A DNA stretch of 64,000 nt, taken from assembly GCA_911728455.2 (NCBI GenBank), contig OU452225.1, positions 8,220,106 through 8,284,105 on the forward strand, written 5' to 3'. The DNA comes from Marthasterias glacialis. Taxonomy: Eukaryota; Echinodermata; Asteroidea; Forcipulatida; Asteriidae. This document shows positions 13,601-28,600 of this stretch, piece by piece; positions within the stretch are counted from its first letter, which is position 1, and every line of letters begins with the position of its first letter. The translations under genes were made by a program, and so were the position numbers. The notes below the pieces were generated by a model that searched no databases, had not been told where the DNA came from, and saw nothing but the letters and a program-made list of their open reading frames with translations.

Positions 13601-16600
13601 AGTTATGCAACTGACCCGTTAGGATTTTCGCCCATGACCGGTCAGCGGAGTTTCGTGCATGACATAGCGAGTGCTCCCTCTAGTTCTTATTTTATCTAAC
13701 TCTTATGGCCACAACCCATTTCTTATTAGAATACACGCAGATCCCCAACTCAAACTTAATTCTGCTAAAAATTGACTATTCCCTGAACTTCATTCTTTGA
13801 GAGATATTTTCCCCTAGTGAAGGGCACTCCTAGGAGGCAAGTTTTAATTTTACTGGGACCAGGGACGAGATTGTATGAAAATTAAAAATCCTAAAAATTG
13901 GATTACAGTTTCCTCTTTGTAGTGTGGAGATAAACCCAATAGAATAGACTGATCCATTAAGCCCTGCCCCCTTACATGTTGACCAATCACAGTCTTGGAT
14001 GCCACTGAAAGTCCGACATGATAAAATCTTATTGGAAAATGTAAACATGCGTACGCGTACTTATAGCACGCATTCATGCTGTGCAGTGTGGATTGGAGAG
14101 ATGCACACTGTGCTGCCCACGTGTACAGTGGTGATGTAGCCAATGCTGTGATTGGTCAATATGTTTAGGGGACGGGGCTTAACGGATCGGTCTATTGCAA
14201 ACCGTTACACTGTAGAACTTTACAGACACTCTACATCATTTTAAATAGATCTCTGAAGGTTTGGTCACAACAAGGGCCAAGTCTTTCATCTCTGCGATGG
14301 CAATTTTGCCTCTTTCAAGAGAATCTGATGGTGCTGGGAGTTCAACAAAAAATCCTGAAATCAGGTAAAAACCTGATCCAGCACATGCCTGTAGGACTTC
14401 ATAAAGGGTATGCCTTGAATTTCATCCTTGAGAGGGCAAGGCCATTTTCATTTTGCAAAGGGCACTTCAAGTCTATGGGAAAATTTTGAAGGAGCACCAA
14501 GGCTAAGAACAGGGCAACAGAGGACATGGCCTTCGTGGCCTCTGTATTTTTTCAGGTCTGAAAGGATGCCTTGGCACAAGGAATAGGCACCCATTGGAAT
14601 ATCATGGGGGACAGTGGGTCGTTTTAAGGTAGGATTAACATTGCATCTTAGTTGAATTTTGAAGAAAAAAAAGTGAAATGTCAGTAATTGTTAAAATAAG
14701 CTTAACTTTAAAAGGTAAATCTAAACTAACAAGGAGTAGGAAAATTGAAGTTTCTGAACATTGTAAAAAGTTTGATTTCTGCATACCCCTTCATCCGCCT
14801 CCTCGGAGCAGTTCTCGATGGCAAAGTCTGTTGGCAAGACGTGTGACTGGTAAGGCTTGCCCTGGATACAGGTGCGGATCACTCGAAATTTATCTGCGAT
14901 CTTAAGGTAGAAAATTAAAAGTAATTTATTGCAGTTTAAAAAACATTCTCAAAATATATTCTGCATGGCTCCAAGGTCGAATTCAATTTTTTGGGGTGAT
15001 GCACTCATTGTCCAATACTTAAGAACGAGGGAGAAAAAAAGTCTCTAACCTCGCGGATAAATGAAAGCTGGCATCCCTGTTACTGACGCCATTCAATGTC
15101 GGTTTGTACTTACCAATCTCTGGCGCTCCACTGGGTCTGCTCCTAGACTATTCTTATGCGTCCCGACGATGAATATCGGCGGGGACAGGGCGGTGTTATC
15201 CGGGGCATTGCTGGCATTCTTTGCAGTGTGAGCGTGGATAGATCTCAGCCAGAAATCTATGTAGTTCAGGTTAGTGAACTTGCCCTGGCTCCATTCCACC
15301 TGTTTTTTTTTTTTTTAAACAAAGTATAATTGATTGAATTGAGTAAATCCACCTGTACATAGATATACTGTATTATCATGAAGGAGGGAGAAAGTCCTTG
15401 CTGAGGTCCATCAAGAACTTATTTGCGTGGATAATGAACATTAACAAGATATTTTAACTCAGTGCAATTTTCGCTGTTTCTTGTTTTTTTTTGTGGTGTT
15501 TTGGTTTCTGGACTGTTTCTTGTATAATGGCATTTGGAAAACAACTTTATAGTAATTAAGTTTACTTTTTTTTGTAATCTTGCAGGTGTGCCATTGTCCT
15601 GTCTTTTGAATGTTTGCGGTATTGTTGAATTTTTGTGTTGTTTTTCTCTCTTGCCTCTTGAATGTACATATGCATATTTTTGTACTATGTAATGTTTTGA
15701 CCTGTGAATTTAATAAATGAAATGGAAAAAAAAAATGAAATAAATGAAACAAGCCGACCCAGCACGTGAGACCACAAGGTCTCCCTGGACCACGAGACAA
15801 CAGTATTACTTAAAGGGCCCCTGAAGTAATATTTCTTAGGAACAAATTTTGTGCCACTTTCTAATTCCGTTAAGTGTATAAAAATTAATTGACCCCCCTT
15901 TGGATTAATTTAATTGAAAAGTGCACTTCTTCAAACGTTTAAAATTTGCCATGCTTTTCCAGACAACTAAGGGTGCTGTTGCCGTGATGTCATTTCAGGG
16001 TGACACTGTAGTTACATGAAGTTGTGAACCCTTAAAAGTACTTGTGAGAAAAGTTTGGACATAACAAAAACAAAAAACAAAAACAAAAAAGTTTACAAAA
16101 GCGAAATATCCTAAATTCAGTCAACTTTTTGTGCATACAATTATTGCAACATTGAAGTTTCTGCCTGATATGACATCACACTTTTGCTCATTAATATGGA
16201 AATATGCATTAGCATTGAAATAAAAAAGGCACAAAAAAACCCTTGAAAATGGCAAATTAAAAATTAAAATAAGGTTTAACGGGACATAAAAAGTGTGAAA
16301 TGAATCTGGTTGGAAAGGTACTTCATAATGATTCACATAAATATCTCTTAAAATTGTGTGGTTTTTGTTTAATTTCATGACAGAACACAGTCCGCCATTT
16401 TGTAGAACCAAATATTTGACTCCACAAAAAGGCAGGCCGTATGTTTCTATGTAGAGTGCAGTTCCTCTGGTTGTATTTCCAAGTGGCAGATTTATGTTTT
16501 TTTAATCACTGCTCACTAATTACAACACACTGTAGGTGTTTTATTGCATGACTAACTCTTAAAAAGGATCAAGGAGCAATTCCAAACAGCAAAATTTGAT

Positions 16601-19600
16601 GAGATTTGAAGGCAATGTGTTGTGCACTTACAGGCGGTTACAGTGCATTGAATCATGCACTTTACAGAGTGCCATTAGCCCAAAATTTTGCAGTAGTTTT
16701 TGTGATCTGACTAAGAAAATGAAATGATCTCTCCACCGTTCATACGCCCCCATTTGTCATTTTTGTTTAGACAAAACAGATGGGGAACCAATTTGAGAAA
16801 TTGAGAGCTACTACAGTGATTTGTCTATTAGGTACAAAAATCCAAGTACATCTGATACGCTTCCTGGGAGGGTATAGAGTGCTTATCTGAATCATTAGAA
16901 TTCTATGTGCCCATTTGGTTGCCGGTGCTGCATACTCCAAAGGAGTTGAGATGATTCAGGAAAGCTTAAGGCCCAGTGATAAAAAGGTCTAATAGAGAAG
17001 GCATTTAGATAAAAATGAGTTTAAAAGCCCCTAATAAATGCCTATTTATATAAAGAGTATGCTCCATGTTTGAGGTACCTACCTGCTCATGACAGCTATC
17101 GGAACGGGTCTCCACAGGTGCCTCAAGGTCCTTGGAGAGGTCAAAGGTCAGGAGGTATATAGCTCTCGACGACAGGTAAACCTGAAGACATATACAAAAG
17201 CAAGTTGAAACACAGATGGTTTGATACACCTTGTTAATAAATATTACTAAACAGTGCACGATCAGAAATCTGAGCTTCCTCTTCCCATTCCACCCAATTA
17301 AGTTAACACCTCAACTCTTCCAGACTGCACCCCTATTGTAGATGTCTTTGACGATGTATTAACTGACCATCTTTGGTTTTGGCTCAGACGTTTTGAAGGA
17401 TAGTGGTGTTTTAAAAAAACGTTCAACTTTAGATGCCGATTCCATCGATTGCTAGCTTTTAAAGAGGATGGGCCATGGTGATTGATGTTGACGTTATTGT
17501 TCAGTTTTCTACTTTCTATAATTATTGCATCGGACAAACTTCTCTTTTGTGACATTAAATTGACAAAAGAAGTGATATTTGCAGGGAGTTTTTACTCCTT
17601 TAACTAGCCCACCACCTAAATTTATCCAAATCCCAGAAATAAGGGCAGCAAACAAATCATGACGTCACTGGAGGTACTGAATCCCCAGATGGTCTGCACT
17701 GAGCAATGTTTCAGTGAGTAACAACAAACAGCCCTTTGACAGAGGAGTACTTCCTGTGACGTCACTATTCTTTAGAATTTCTGGAGACAACTTTTAGGCA
17801 CCGACTGCTGTTGGCTCGAGGCGGGGGGTTAAAAGTGGCTCGGAAACTGCCTCTGTAAACGAATAACCACGCATTCTATAATTCTGTCACTGTCTTTTCG
17901 TGGTAGATACAGGTGTATTTAGGGATGTAAAACTTTTTTTGAAGAGAGACTTCTAGCGTGGCCCATCCTCTTTAATAGAACGTGGGTCAGTTTGTGGCGT
18001 CAGTGCAATTTGTATGCTAAAGATCTCTCCAATTTCCTTTCAGGTCACCCTCTTTCTTCTCTGTCTTGTCCCCCCCCCCCCCCACCCACCTCTCCATTGC
18101 CCCTCCTCTCAGCATCTCCGGCCTCCCCCAAGGAATCTAATGTCTCACCTGATGTAATGTATAATACATAGACTGGCCGGTGAAGTCCCATATGCTGAGA
18201 TCAATGCAGCTCCTTCCACCCTCCTGATGCCTCTCCTTAAGGTCATCTTCCATCTTCTCGCTCTTCTTCAGATACTCATCGACGAGGGATGCCACCCTCT
18301 CCGCCACAGCCTTGTCTAATGAGGCGGTGAACTCTTCAAGGGTGGGGTCTCTGGTGGGTGGGGTTTCCTTATTGTCACTCATGTCAGATGAGTCGATCTA
18401 AATGAGGCAAAGAGGAATTAAAAAAAATATATATATTTATACTATTAAACCATCTATTTTGAATTTGCTACAATTCTTTGTCAAATGTCCGTACACAGGA
18501 ACCTTTCCAACATTAACCTTCCTACTCTTGGTGAAAATTTCAAGAGAGTTGTCAAACCGTTTGAAACTATTCAACTGCATGGGTTATGGTCAGTGGTAAC
18601 ACAGAACTGTGTACATGTATACTACCACATGGCAGGCTGGCATGGTTTATCTGTCTGTCAAAACCAAAGTGGCTGATATTGAATGGTCAGACAGTGGGAG
18701 GGTTGACTGTGTACTGTGTCGATGCATTCACCACGGATGCCAGCAGCTCTTTGCTCCAGAGCTGGAAAGCTCATAGAGCATGCGCATGTTGATTAACACA
18801 CATACATGAACATGTATAATGTACAAACATCCGCGCAGAATCCAGTGTTAAAGTTACAATACATCAACACTACATAATGATCTACACACGTGTTCTTTAC
18901 CTTAGCAGCATTTAAAAAAAAAAACATTTATTTTTTTTCTTTCAAATTCACACATTTTCCATCCTTCACTTGGGTAGCAAAATTGAGTAAGATCAGTAAA
19001 ACAATTCAGAAAATGCTTGCCGCGAAATGCAGTGACCACATTTTGATCAATGGACAACACACTGCTGTCACGTCCGTCCGTGTGAACACAACACACACAT
19101 CATGCACACGTTGTCCAGTTAATGGCCACACACTGGGCTGATCTTCAGTATCTTACTGCTTTGCATGTACATGTACTACAACACATGCACATGCAAGTAC
19201 CATCAAACGCTAGCGAGCGATTCACAGCGATCATAAAAAATGGAGCATACTCCCTCTGTCGTTGAAAAATACTAAATGCGTTACGCCTGTTGAAAGACAG
19301 ATCACTGGATTTCTTTGGGAAAAAATATGAAAAGGCCGTAATTCCGGCAACAGTCAGAAAAAATGGGATCCCTGATACACCAAACGGTACCATACTGCAG
19401 GCTGGAATACTTTATGTATCGTTCAAAACCACTGTGGATGTGGATGTATTTTACCACATGATATTCTATTGCAGGCTGGCAGATTTTATATCATTCAAAA
19501 GCACAGTTGATGAAATTACACAAGGACCTGAAGTAAAATCTTTGCAAATCTATTTGTTATGAAATTACATGCACATGAATGAACTTGCATAAAATTTCAA

Positions 19601-22600
19601 GATCACACACGCAGACACCCCACTCCGTGGTGACAACTACATGTAACTGACAGTTGGAGAAAAATTTGAAAACATTTTTTGTTTTACATTTCCAGATCGT
19701 ACATGTACTTGTTAATCCTAACGAAAAGTTTCTTGCTTTTGTGCTATTTTCTTCTGACATTTATCTACGATACATACATGTACAACTTTAAGGTTGATAT
19801 TTCTACAATATCATGGACAAAGGAAACACAAATGTTGAAGAACAAAGGTTATTGACAAATCTAGCACAAGCAGGAACTTGATTTGATTATGCTAGTGTGC
19901 AGGATTACTACATGTACGTGATGAACAATATAGCTTGGCAAATAATTCTGTTAGTAAGGTTTTTTTCTGCTTAAGAGCTTTCCATTTTCATGGAAAATCC
20001 TTGAGTGCGCTTAGCACAGACATTTTTTTGTTAAAACTGGGGTGGATTTCACAAAACTAGTCCCAACTTAGGACCAGTCCTAACTGATGACAAGTCCTAT
20101 AAGTTAGGACTAGTTACTCTTCCTAACTCGAGATAAGACTAGTCCTAGCGCTTTGTGAGATCCACACCTGGACCCAGTTTCATGGCAGTGCCTACTGCGT
20201 AATTCTGCGCTAACGGGAGTTATAGCCCATAGAATCACAGACTATAGAGGGCGACACGTAAGGGCAGTCCTGGCTCTATGCTCTATGATATTGCTCGTTA
20301 ATAGTGTTTTACTATTTTTCCGAACAGACAACGTGCTCCGCAGTTCATGTTTCGGGCAGCTTAAAATGTAATGTAAAGAAAGCGTTGGCAGTTTTGACTA
20401 AAAATCAAAACCGGCAAATTTGTTTGACTTTGATGTTTCTGCTGTCATTTATAATTGAATTAACAGAAAACCTACAAGGACATCTTGCGCAACGTAACTG
20501 TAGGCGGTTCATGGGGCAAGAGCCCTCACTGTGTCTGTGTCAGTGGTCAAAGCCATTATCTGAACTATGTTGTTTATCAATTCAGTAAAGCCGATCCTAA
20601 GACCCCACAGTTTGATCAATGACAACACTGCACAGTTGACAATATTTTGGTTGATTCTGGGGGAAATCCTGTCCCGTGTGGCACAGTGTATTTTGCTCAG
20701 AGTGTTGGGCGGAAATTGCACCCAGCACCGCCCAGCCCAACGTGGCTAACCGCTGGTGGTACATGTTATACATGTATGCCTGATCCCATGTGAAGCATTA
20801 TAAAATCAGTTTAAGGACAAAGGCAGCCCTCATTTCCACAGAAAGGTTGAAGGTGGTTAAGATCAATTAACATTACAGAAAAAAGACGGGGAGAAACAAA
20901 TAATCATGTAGTATGGATTTGCTAAACAATATTTTCTGCTGCATTGTAAATTGAACATATACGCAATTAAAAAACTGGGCCCATGTTTGAAGGTTATCTC
21001 CTGCTTGTATTACAACAAATAATGCCACACACGCACTGTTTAGCGCACTTGTTTGTACACATGTTTGCCCTGTGTGCAAACAGCCTCTTCATTAACTTCT
21101 TGTTGGAACGTCATCTCATTGGATTTAACAAACAAATAACCAACATAAGGTCACTCCGTAGGCAAATATGGGGATCCTTCATCTGCAGACGTAATTGTGT
21201 GCCTTTACACAAGTACATTGTACATGTACGGCATGTATGTATGTATTTATGTCAAGACTTTTTGTTCCGACGTTTTACTGTTATGAACAGTGGCGTGACA
21301 AGAACTTTTTTTATTATCTTGTATTTTTCATTTTGGGGGGGGGGGCATGTGGGGGAAAAGAAAGAACTTGGGAGGGCTTTACAAGTATCTAACCGTAATT
21401 TCTGCATTTTTTTTATCTCAATGGGGGGGGGGAATGAGGTGGGGGGCAACTGTTTGAGCCTCTCCCCCCCCCCCCCCTTTACGCCTTAAACAATACAAAC
21501 TGCAACACATTAGGCGATGTAATGCATGAATTCCCTCAAGTTTTTGTATCCACTCGTTTGATACTGCTACTTGTCCGATTCATTTTTGTTAAGGTCTTTT
21601 TTTTTTCATTATGCAAACTGTCATAATTTAGACAGATTTAAAAAAGAGAGAAACTAAGTTATTCTTTTTTATTTTTTATTTTTATTTTTTTTAATTTAAA
21701 TTCATCTTTAATTTAAGGCAGTTTACAAGCAACCCATTCCAGGTAATCTCATAATCAGTAAGCTTTCAGACTGACAATAATGAAAACATTTTTGATGAAT
21801 ACCAATCCGGTACTTTACCTTGAAAAAACAAGACAGAACGTTCACATTCAAATTTTCACACAATCGTCTCTGGGTTGTGGAACAAAATGTTTGTTTTGAA
21901 TGCAGTAGAGCTACATGTACATGTAGTTGCCCCTGAGTTGTAGAACACGCCTCGTGTGACATGGCAGCCATGCTTTTATAAATGCCATTTATCGCTGAAG
22001 ACTGTTATTAAACAAAATTGTCTAAATTAAAAAGAGCGTTTGAATACAGACTTATATGTAAAATTAACAAGTAAATGTGACTTTGTAATGCGCTTTCTGT
22101 GTCAGAATCCTGTAAATTTAAGGGAATTTCAATGTACAACATTTGCAGACATGAACAAAATTGTACTTCCAAGTTACTAACAAAATAACTTACTTGACTG
22201 AAAGTACATACTATTCCCAAGTATCCTGTGAAAACATCATTTCATTCCAAAGAAAAACGCAATTTTGTTTCATTTTGCAACAACGATCGATCGATCATTG
22301 TTTGCCGAAATAAAGAAATTTGTTTGAAGGCGGATTCTTCATCTGGGTGGAAAAAACCGCTCCAGATTTTTCTCCAATATCTCAAAAACGCTACAACCTT
22401 TTTGACATGAAATTTGCACAGGTTAGTTTCAAGCCATAAATCTTCTATTATATTGCATTGAAAACAAACATTCCGTTCCAAATACCAATGATGTAATTTC
22501 CCTCTAAACAAATTGTTCATGACTGTACATAAAATGGCTACCTATCTGCTACCGACTGTACACGACTGCTGAAGACAAAATCTAACAAAAAACAGTACGC

Positions 22601-25600
22601 TTGATACATTTGTTAAAAAAATTTCCGCCAGCATTACAAAATCTTAATTTAATGAAACTCAACTACACATGCAGGTAAAACTGCACGTACATGAGGCGAA
22701 ATTGGCAGCGCGGCATCCAATAAATTACAGTGGTGCCGGTCGGAGCGATGGCAAAAGCCATACTCTGTCTGTCCCTACATTGTATATACATTGCCGCCAA
22801 TCGCCAAGTGTTTACTTTGGAATATGGGCTAGATTGGAATGGACGATACAAGCGCTTGTGTTCACATCAAAGGAAACCTGCATTTGAACTACATGTAGAG
22901 TACAGTGTAATTTACCCACACTACACAATTGCCCTACTAACAAGACCCTCAAACAAGATTGTAGTCACCGACAAAAATTGTCAACATTTTAAAGGACGAG
23001 GAGGAGAAAATTACCACAAAAAATACTGTAAAAAGGTTTAAAAATATGATGATGCCCGTTACCAATACACGTATAGTCATACATGTAGGTGTACAAGCCG
23101 GGGGGGGGGGGGGGAATCACTCTCCCCCCCCCCCACAAATTCGGGGAAAACAGAGGGGAAAATTCGGGCTAAGCAAACAGAAGAAAGGGGAATAAAAGGG
23201 ATTTTTATTATAAATTTTTCTGCTACTTCCAGCTCCAACTGGCAGACGTTTGTAGTTTTACCAAAATGGATCGTGTAAAAACTGCTACTTCTGCTAAGGC
23301 CTTGAGTTCTAGTACGACATGTGACAGGAGAATCCACAAATCACCTTTTTTATACAAAAACCCTCAAAATCCCAAAGAAAAGCTAGCTCAATGCATTTCC
23401 TGTGGACTCCTTAAGTTTTGACATGTCTGGTACTCTTTGGAGCTAGTGTGGGTGTGTGTGTGCGTGAGAGAGTCACTCACACTGGAAGTAGCCTACACCT
23501 CACTTTACTTTAAGGAACAGGACAATGCATTTCCTATGAACTTCTGATATGTTTTTTTTGTTTTTTTTTGAGCCAGTTTGGGTGAAGTGAGTGTCACTGT
23601 GTACACCTAAAGTGGAAATACGTCACACTTTCAAACAGAACAAAGAGAAACCTGTTCACCAAATCAGGAAAAAGTAGACTTCAAGGCTTCATTTTTCGTC
23701 ATGTATGACAGAAAAATTTCTTTCAGAATCCCCCTCCCCCCATGGGTTTTAAAATTAATGCAAGACAATGGAGACCAGACATTACAGAAAAATTTGATCC
23801 ACTTTTAAATCTACAAACAACCACACTCTCTCTCTGGGGGTGGGGGGGGGGAGTCAAATAGATTGCCGACTAAACGCCATTTAAAGAAAGACAGCCTGGC
23901 TGTCATGGCAACTGACAAGGTCAGCCGATAGATTTACTCCCAGCCCCTAGATTATGAACATCTGATGATGGACAGAATGTATGTACATGTAAGAGCAGTG
24001 GACAGGTTTAGATTTATTCACATTTTTTTAAACTGGGGTGTTTTAATTGGGAAGTGCTAGAGTAATAAATTGGAATTGTTCCCGGCAGTACAACTTGTAC
24101 ACTGTCAACAAAATGCCTGTCAAATTTCAAGTCGAGAGCAGTCCTGCAGGAAGTAATTCTAGGCATTCTTTTGCAGAGTAAAAACCAGCAAGGCACCACA
24201 GAAAAAACAATTTGGATGGCTGCTTGCTTCAACTTTCCAGACTTTGTCTAAATTACCAAACTTTGCTTTCACTAGTCCAAGAAAAACACGAAGCTGATTT
24301 TGTCCATCAAACTTTTTAAAATATTTACCCCCCCCCCCTGGTAGTACACACATGTGAAGTTAAATCAGTGTAGAATTGTGCTACAATTACACAAAAGCTG
24401 TGCAGTTGGAGGCTTTCAATGGATTGGTCGACTCACAGTAAAATGTTACCAAGAGTAGGTTTCAAACACCTAAAGAAAAAGAAGAATTTTTTTTTTACCT
24501 ACCTCAAACATACGGTTCGAATCAGTCATCTCCAGATCGCTGATGACTTCAGCTTCCCGCTTATCCTCATCTTCCTCATCGGCCACGACTGCTGCCTCTT
24601 TCTCCTTGATCGTCCCATCACTCCTCTCCGTCCCTTCTACCTCCTCCTTCGCACCTTTCTCAGTGTCCTTGCCTGCCTCTTTGGTCTCGGTTGTGACTCT
24701 CTCATCTTCGATGATGAGATTCTTGTTGGTCTTTTGACGTCTTAGAAACTCGTGGGCGATGTTTAGGGCTATAGTTTTGGCATACTCCTCTTCTGTTTCT
24801 GTTGATTCATCTGTAGGCAAAGAAAAAAGCAAAATAAATTTGAATTCTTTAAGATGCATCTTGAGCCTTAGCAACTCCACCGCTGATTTTGTGAACCACT
24901 TCGTATCGGGGGGGGGGGGGGGGGGGGTAACAAGAGACGCTATCTAAAAGTGCGCTCAAATTCCAAAAAAATCACCACTAAACCACATGTGTTGAAGCTC
25001 ATAACTGTCACTGTGCTAATAACGTTTATTTAATAAGTTGAAATCGGATGACGTGAATACACGCAAATGTTTCCCTTTCCTGGAAACAGAAGCCGTGTAA
25101 ATACGCCATTATGTAATTTCGGACCACTGGAGCAAAGGTTGCGCAGTCATTCAACTGCAGAGTGGGCACAGACCACACACACGCCGTCTAACGCTTCACT
25201 TCACACACACAAGGACAAAAAAAGGTCTTGAATATATTCACATTTTGTGGCCATTGAGATGCGGTTTTTGTATAATCCCTGAGTGATTATATACCTTTGT
25301 CCTTTTGTTCCAAGAAGGGAATTACGAGGTATCGAGTGGCTTCCACCATTGTTCATTCATTGTATTTCAGCTCAATGGAGGTAAGTCAGAGTGAGCCAGC
25401 AATCGAGCCATGGTTCCGTGTTTAGTACCACTCCTATGCCGTAGGTAACTGCCAATGTTTTGCAATTCACGTTGCGTGAATTTCACATTTCTCGATCGAG
25501 CAACAAAACGGACAATCCAACAAAGAGAATCTTTCTTCTCTTGGAATTGTCAAGTCAGGGTTTCTATGTGCCAGCGGTACCCTCAAAGAAAAAAAAATTC

Positions 25601-28600
25601 CAGCAATTCCCTCAAAGAAAAAAAAATTTCCAGCAATTCCGCCAAAAGAATCCCACCAGGGGGACAGGCCAAAAAAAGTTATATCTGGATCTGGATCAAT
25701 AGTGCAAGCAACCCTCCCTCTTTGGGATGTACAGGTTGCAGGGGTGTGTGGCTAGGGACTCTAACAGTGATAAGCTCTGCTTTTGATGTCTGATAGGTTT
25801 AATCTCCGTAGGTTTTTTTTTTTTTTTTAATATATGCAGTGAGTGGGTGTCACACAGATGCTGAAAGGAGGTTCCATTCTGCTGTAGCTCTACATAGGAA
25901 GGAATATTTGTGACAGTCCTTATTAGCAGGTTCTCGTATGAAGGATATCGATCCTGTTGTGCAGGTCCATACTCCAACCGCTGTGCTTGGGATATAATGA
26001 AGATAGTCAGAATTTATTGCAATTCTGTGATGTATTGATTTGTACAGTAAGGATGGGCGTGCAAATCATTCTGCATTCCCCGAGAAGTCTCCAGCCTAGC
26101 GTTGAGATGATCGAGGAGACACTATCTCAGGGATCCATATTGGGACCAACAGATCTTTATCATTCTGCCACCATATTGGTCATGTGCCCTGCATCCAATA
26201 ACAGTAATGGATGCTGATGTTTGTTGTTCAAAAAGGAACCTGACTATTTGCCCTTCCAGCCTCGGTTTGATTACATTGATTTGAATGGGAGAAAAACAAG
26301 ATGGCTGCACCATGATCTGATGATAAAGATCTATAGGATACAGAGCTTACACTCATCCAGTTGCAACTTTTCTTCATGTAGAAGATATCAGATACCATCA
26401 AATATGACACGAAAATCTTTGTGAGTTTTGATCCGAGAGAGGATGGTGCGTGTAAACTGGCTCTTCGCAAATTACAATCGCCATGGCATTTGGAGCATTT
26501 TTAATTGTCACTGACCTTAGGAAAGCAGGGTAAAAAGAGACAGGTTAATTTGCCGGCAGTTTGTATCAGCAAACGAATGAATCAAAAGTGCAAAAATTCA
26601 CTGTTCCCTGATAAAACACAGCTTGATTTTTCAAAGTACTGTATACTACTTCTGCTAAAAAATTAAGAAATTGGGACCAACATTTCATATCCAAGAAATG
26701 CCACCACTTCACTATTTTGTATTACTACATATTGTGTAAACCTTGACCCGATTACATATAGCAGAAAATGGTGCTTTGCAATTTTTTGCTGCTAAGCAAA
26801 AATTAGCAGGGAACCAGTCACAAATACATGTAATGCACCCAACATGGTATTTTGACTGGTAACCAGTTTCTGCTAAGCAATTTGTTTGTTGCTGAACAGC
26901 TTCATTGAAATGTGCCCGGATAGATTTTGGCATTTCACAGTCACTAACTTGCCATGAATGGTTTTTGATATGTACATGTACTCCTAAAAAGCATCTTGAA
27001 CAGCATGCAGGTTTAAATTTAAATCCTTTCCGGAACAAAAATTCCACTCAACGACTCTCCATCTTTGAAGTTGAGGCAGTGAGAATTCTATAATACGTTT
27101 TAAATACCAAGGCCTTGAGAGACCTAAACAATGACGCGTAAACATGTAAACGTACGAGTAAGCACCTTACAATTAAGAAACCTCGACAGCTTCAGGATAC
27201 TAGATTTTTTTTTCTTATCAGAGGCAGAGAGCTACGTGTAAATTGTATTCTAAACAGTTTCTTTCAGTATGATTTAGCATTCAGCTTTCAATTTAGACTC
27301 CCTATCCATTACAATTCATTAAGTTTTGTGTTTTGTCTTCAGGATGCTAGGTCCAATTTTTTGAGAGCCTCGACAGCTTTAGGATACTAGATTTTTTCTC
27401 TTTCTCAGAGGCAGAGAGCTACATATACGTGTAAATTGTATTCTAAACACTTTCTTGCAGTGTAGTTTAGCATTCAGCTTTTTTAACTTAGACTCCCTAT
27501 TCATTACATTTCAAGTTTTGTGTTTTGTGTTAAGGACGCTGCCTGATGGGTTTCGATTTTCGGCCAATTTGACCTGAAAATTTAGATTTAAATTCACAAT
27601 AGCCATTTACATGTATGTAAAAAATAGATTTGAGAAAGTTATAAGCATTCATTGAAGTTTATTGCACGAAAAAAATCCACCAATGTTGTGGCAGTTAATT
27701 AAAAACTAAAAATTAATTATTGTTGAGATCCCGACATTAATTCACATCCACCAGCCATGCGCATACAATTTTGCATGTAACACGTATTTTGTGCATTGTT
27801 CCCGGCATTATATGCAAAACAAAAGGTTTAGTGTGTTTTTTTGTTTTGAAACAGCGTCTTTGGTCAAAATTCATTCAGAGAAAAAATGATTTAAAAAATT
27901 CCTATTTTTTGCCGATACCGACGCTTTATATATCATTGTCATTATTACTATTTATTTGTTAGGCCTGATATTTGTTTCAATTGCACATTTGCCAAACACT
28001 TAGTAACATTTCTGTCATTATTCATGAACTAGCATAGCCATTTAATTCATTTTATCGAACTGAAACGTAAGCTGATGTCAGGAGTTGGCTGTTCTGGCTG
28101 CCATAAAAAATTAGACGACAATTTCCATTTGTTTTGTCCCTGAGTTTTTTTCTTCTTCAAGTACACATATACTGCTGTTTGTATCGTATAAATTCTATTG
28201 ATTCTTTGTGTTCGTTTTTCAAGGTAAATTTCTAACCGATAGGCCTAATTAATTAATTGTTGGATTAGTGGCAATTGTTATGTAGTAGTGTATGCAAGGC
28301 CCCAGTGGAAACCAGTTTTAACTGTTTGGACAAACCCCGGGTAAAGAAATGTAATAAATAGACGAATAAACAAATAAACAAATGAATTTAATGAACCTGC
28401 ATGTTTGTCTAAATCAACGATGACATTTGTATTTGGTTTTAAGTATCGCCGTTTCCAAATCAGAGTGGCAAGCCGTACTTCCGCCGCTGGTATGGGGGAG
28501 GGTTACAATGCGACCGTAGCAGGATATCGTCTGATCTTTCCAATTCACAATCAATTTCATAATAGCTGTGCATCGACTGTGAAGATCGCACGCATCTGCA

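Larger units (their letters stand above)
18398..24502. other. ROCO intron 4
   Basis: A 6.1 kb intron. It contains an inverted unit of the 115-bp repeat (18604-18740), one copy of a 480-bp direct duplication (18800-19300), a MITE (20040-20166) and G or C runs at 21334-21345, 21423-21478 and 23100-23133. No coding exon was recognised. Confidence 0.6.
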
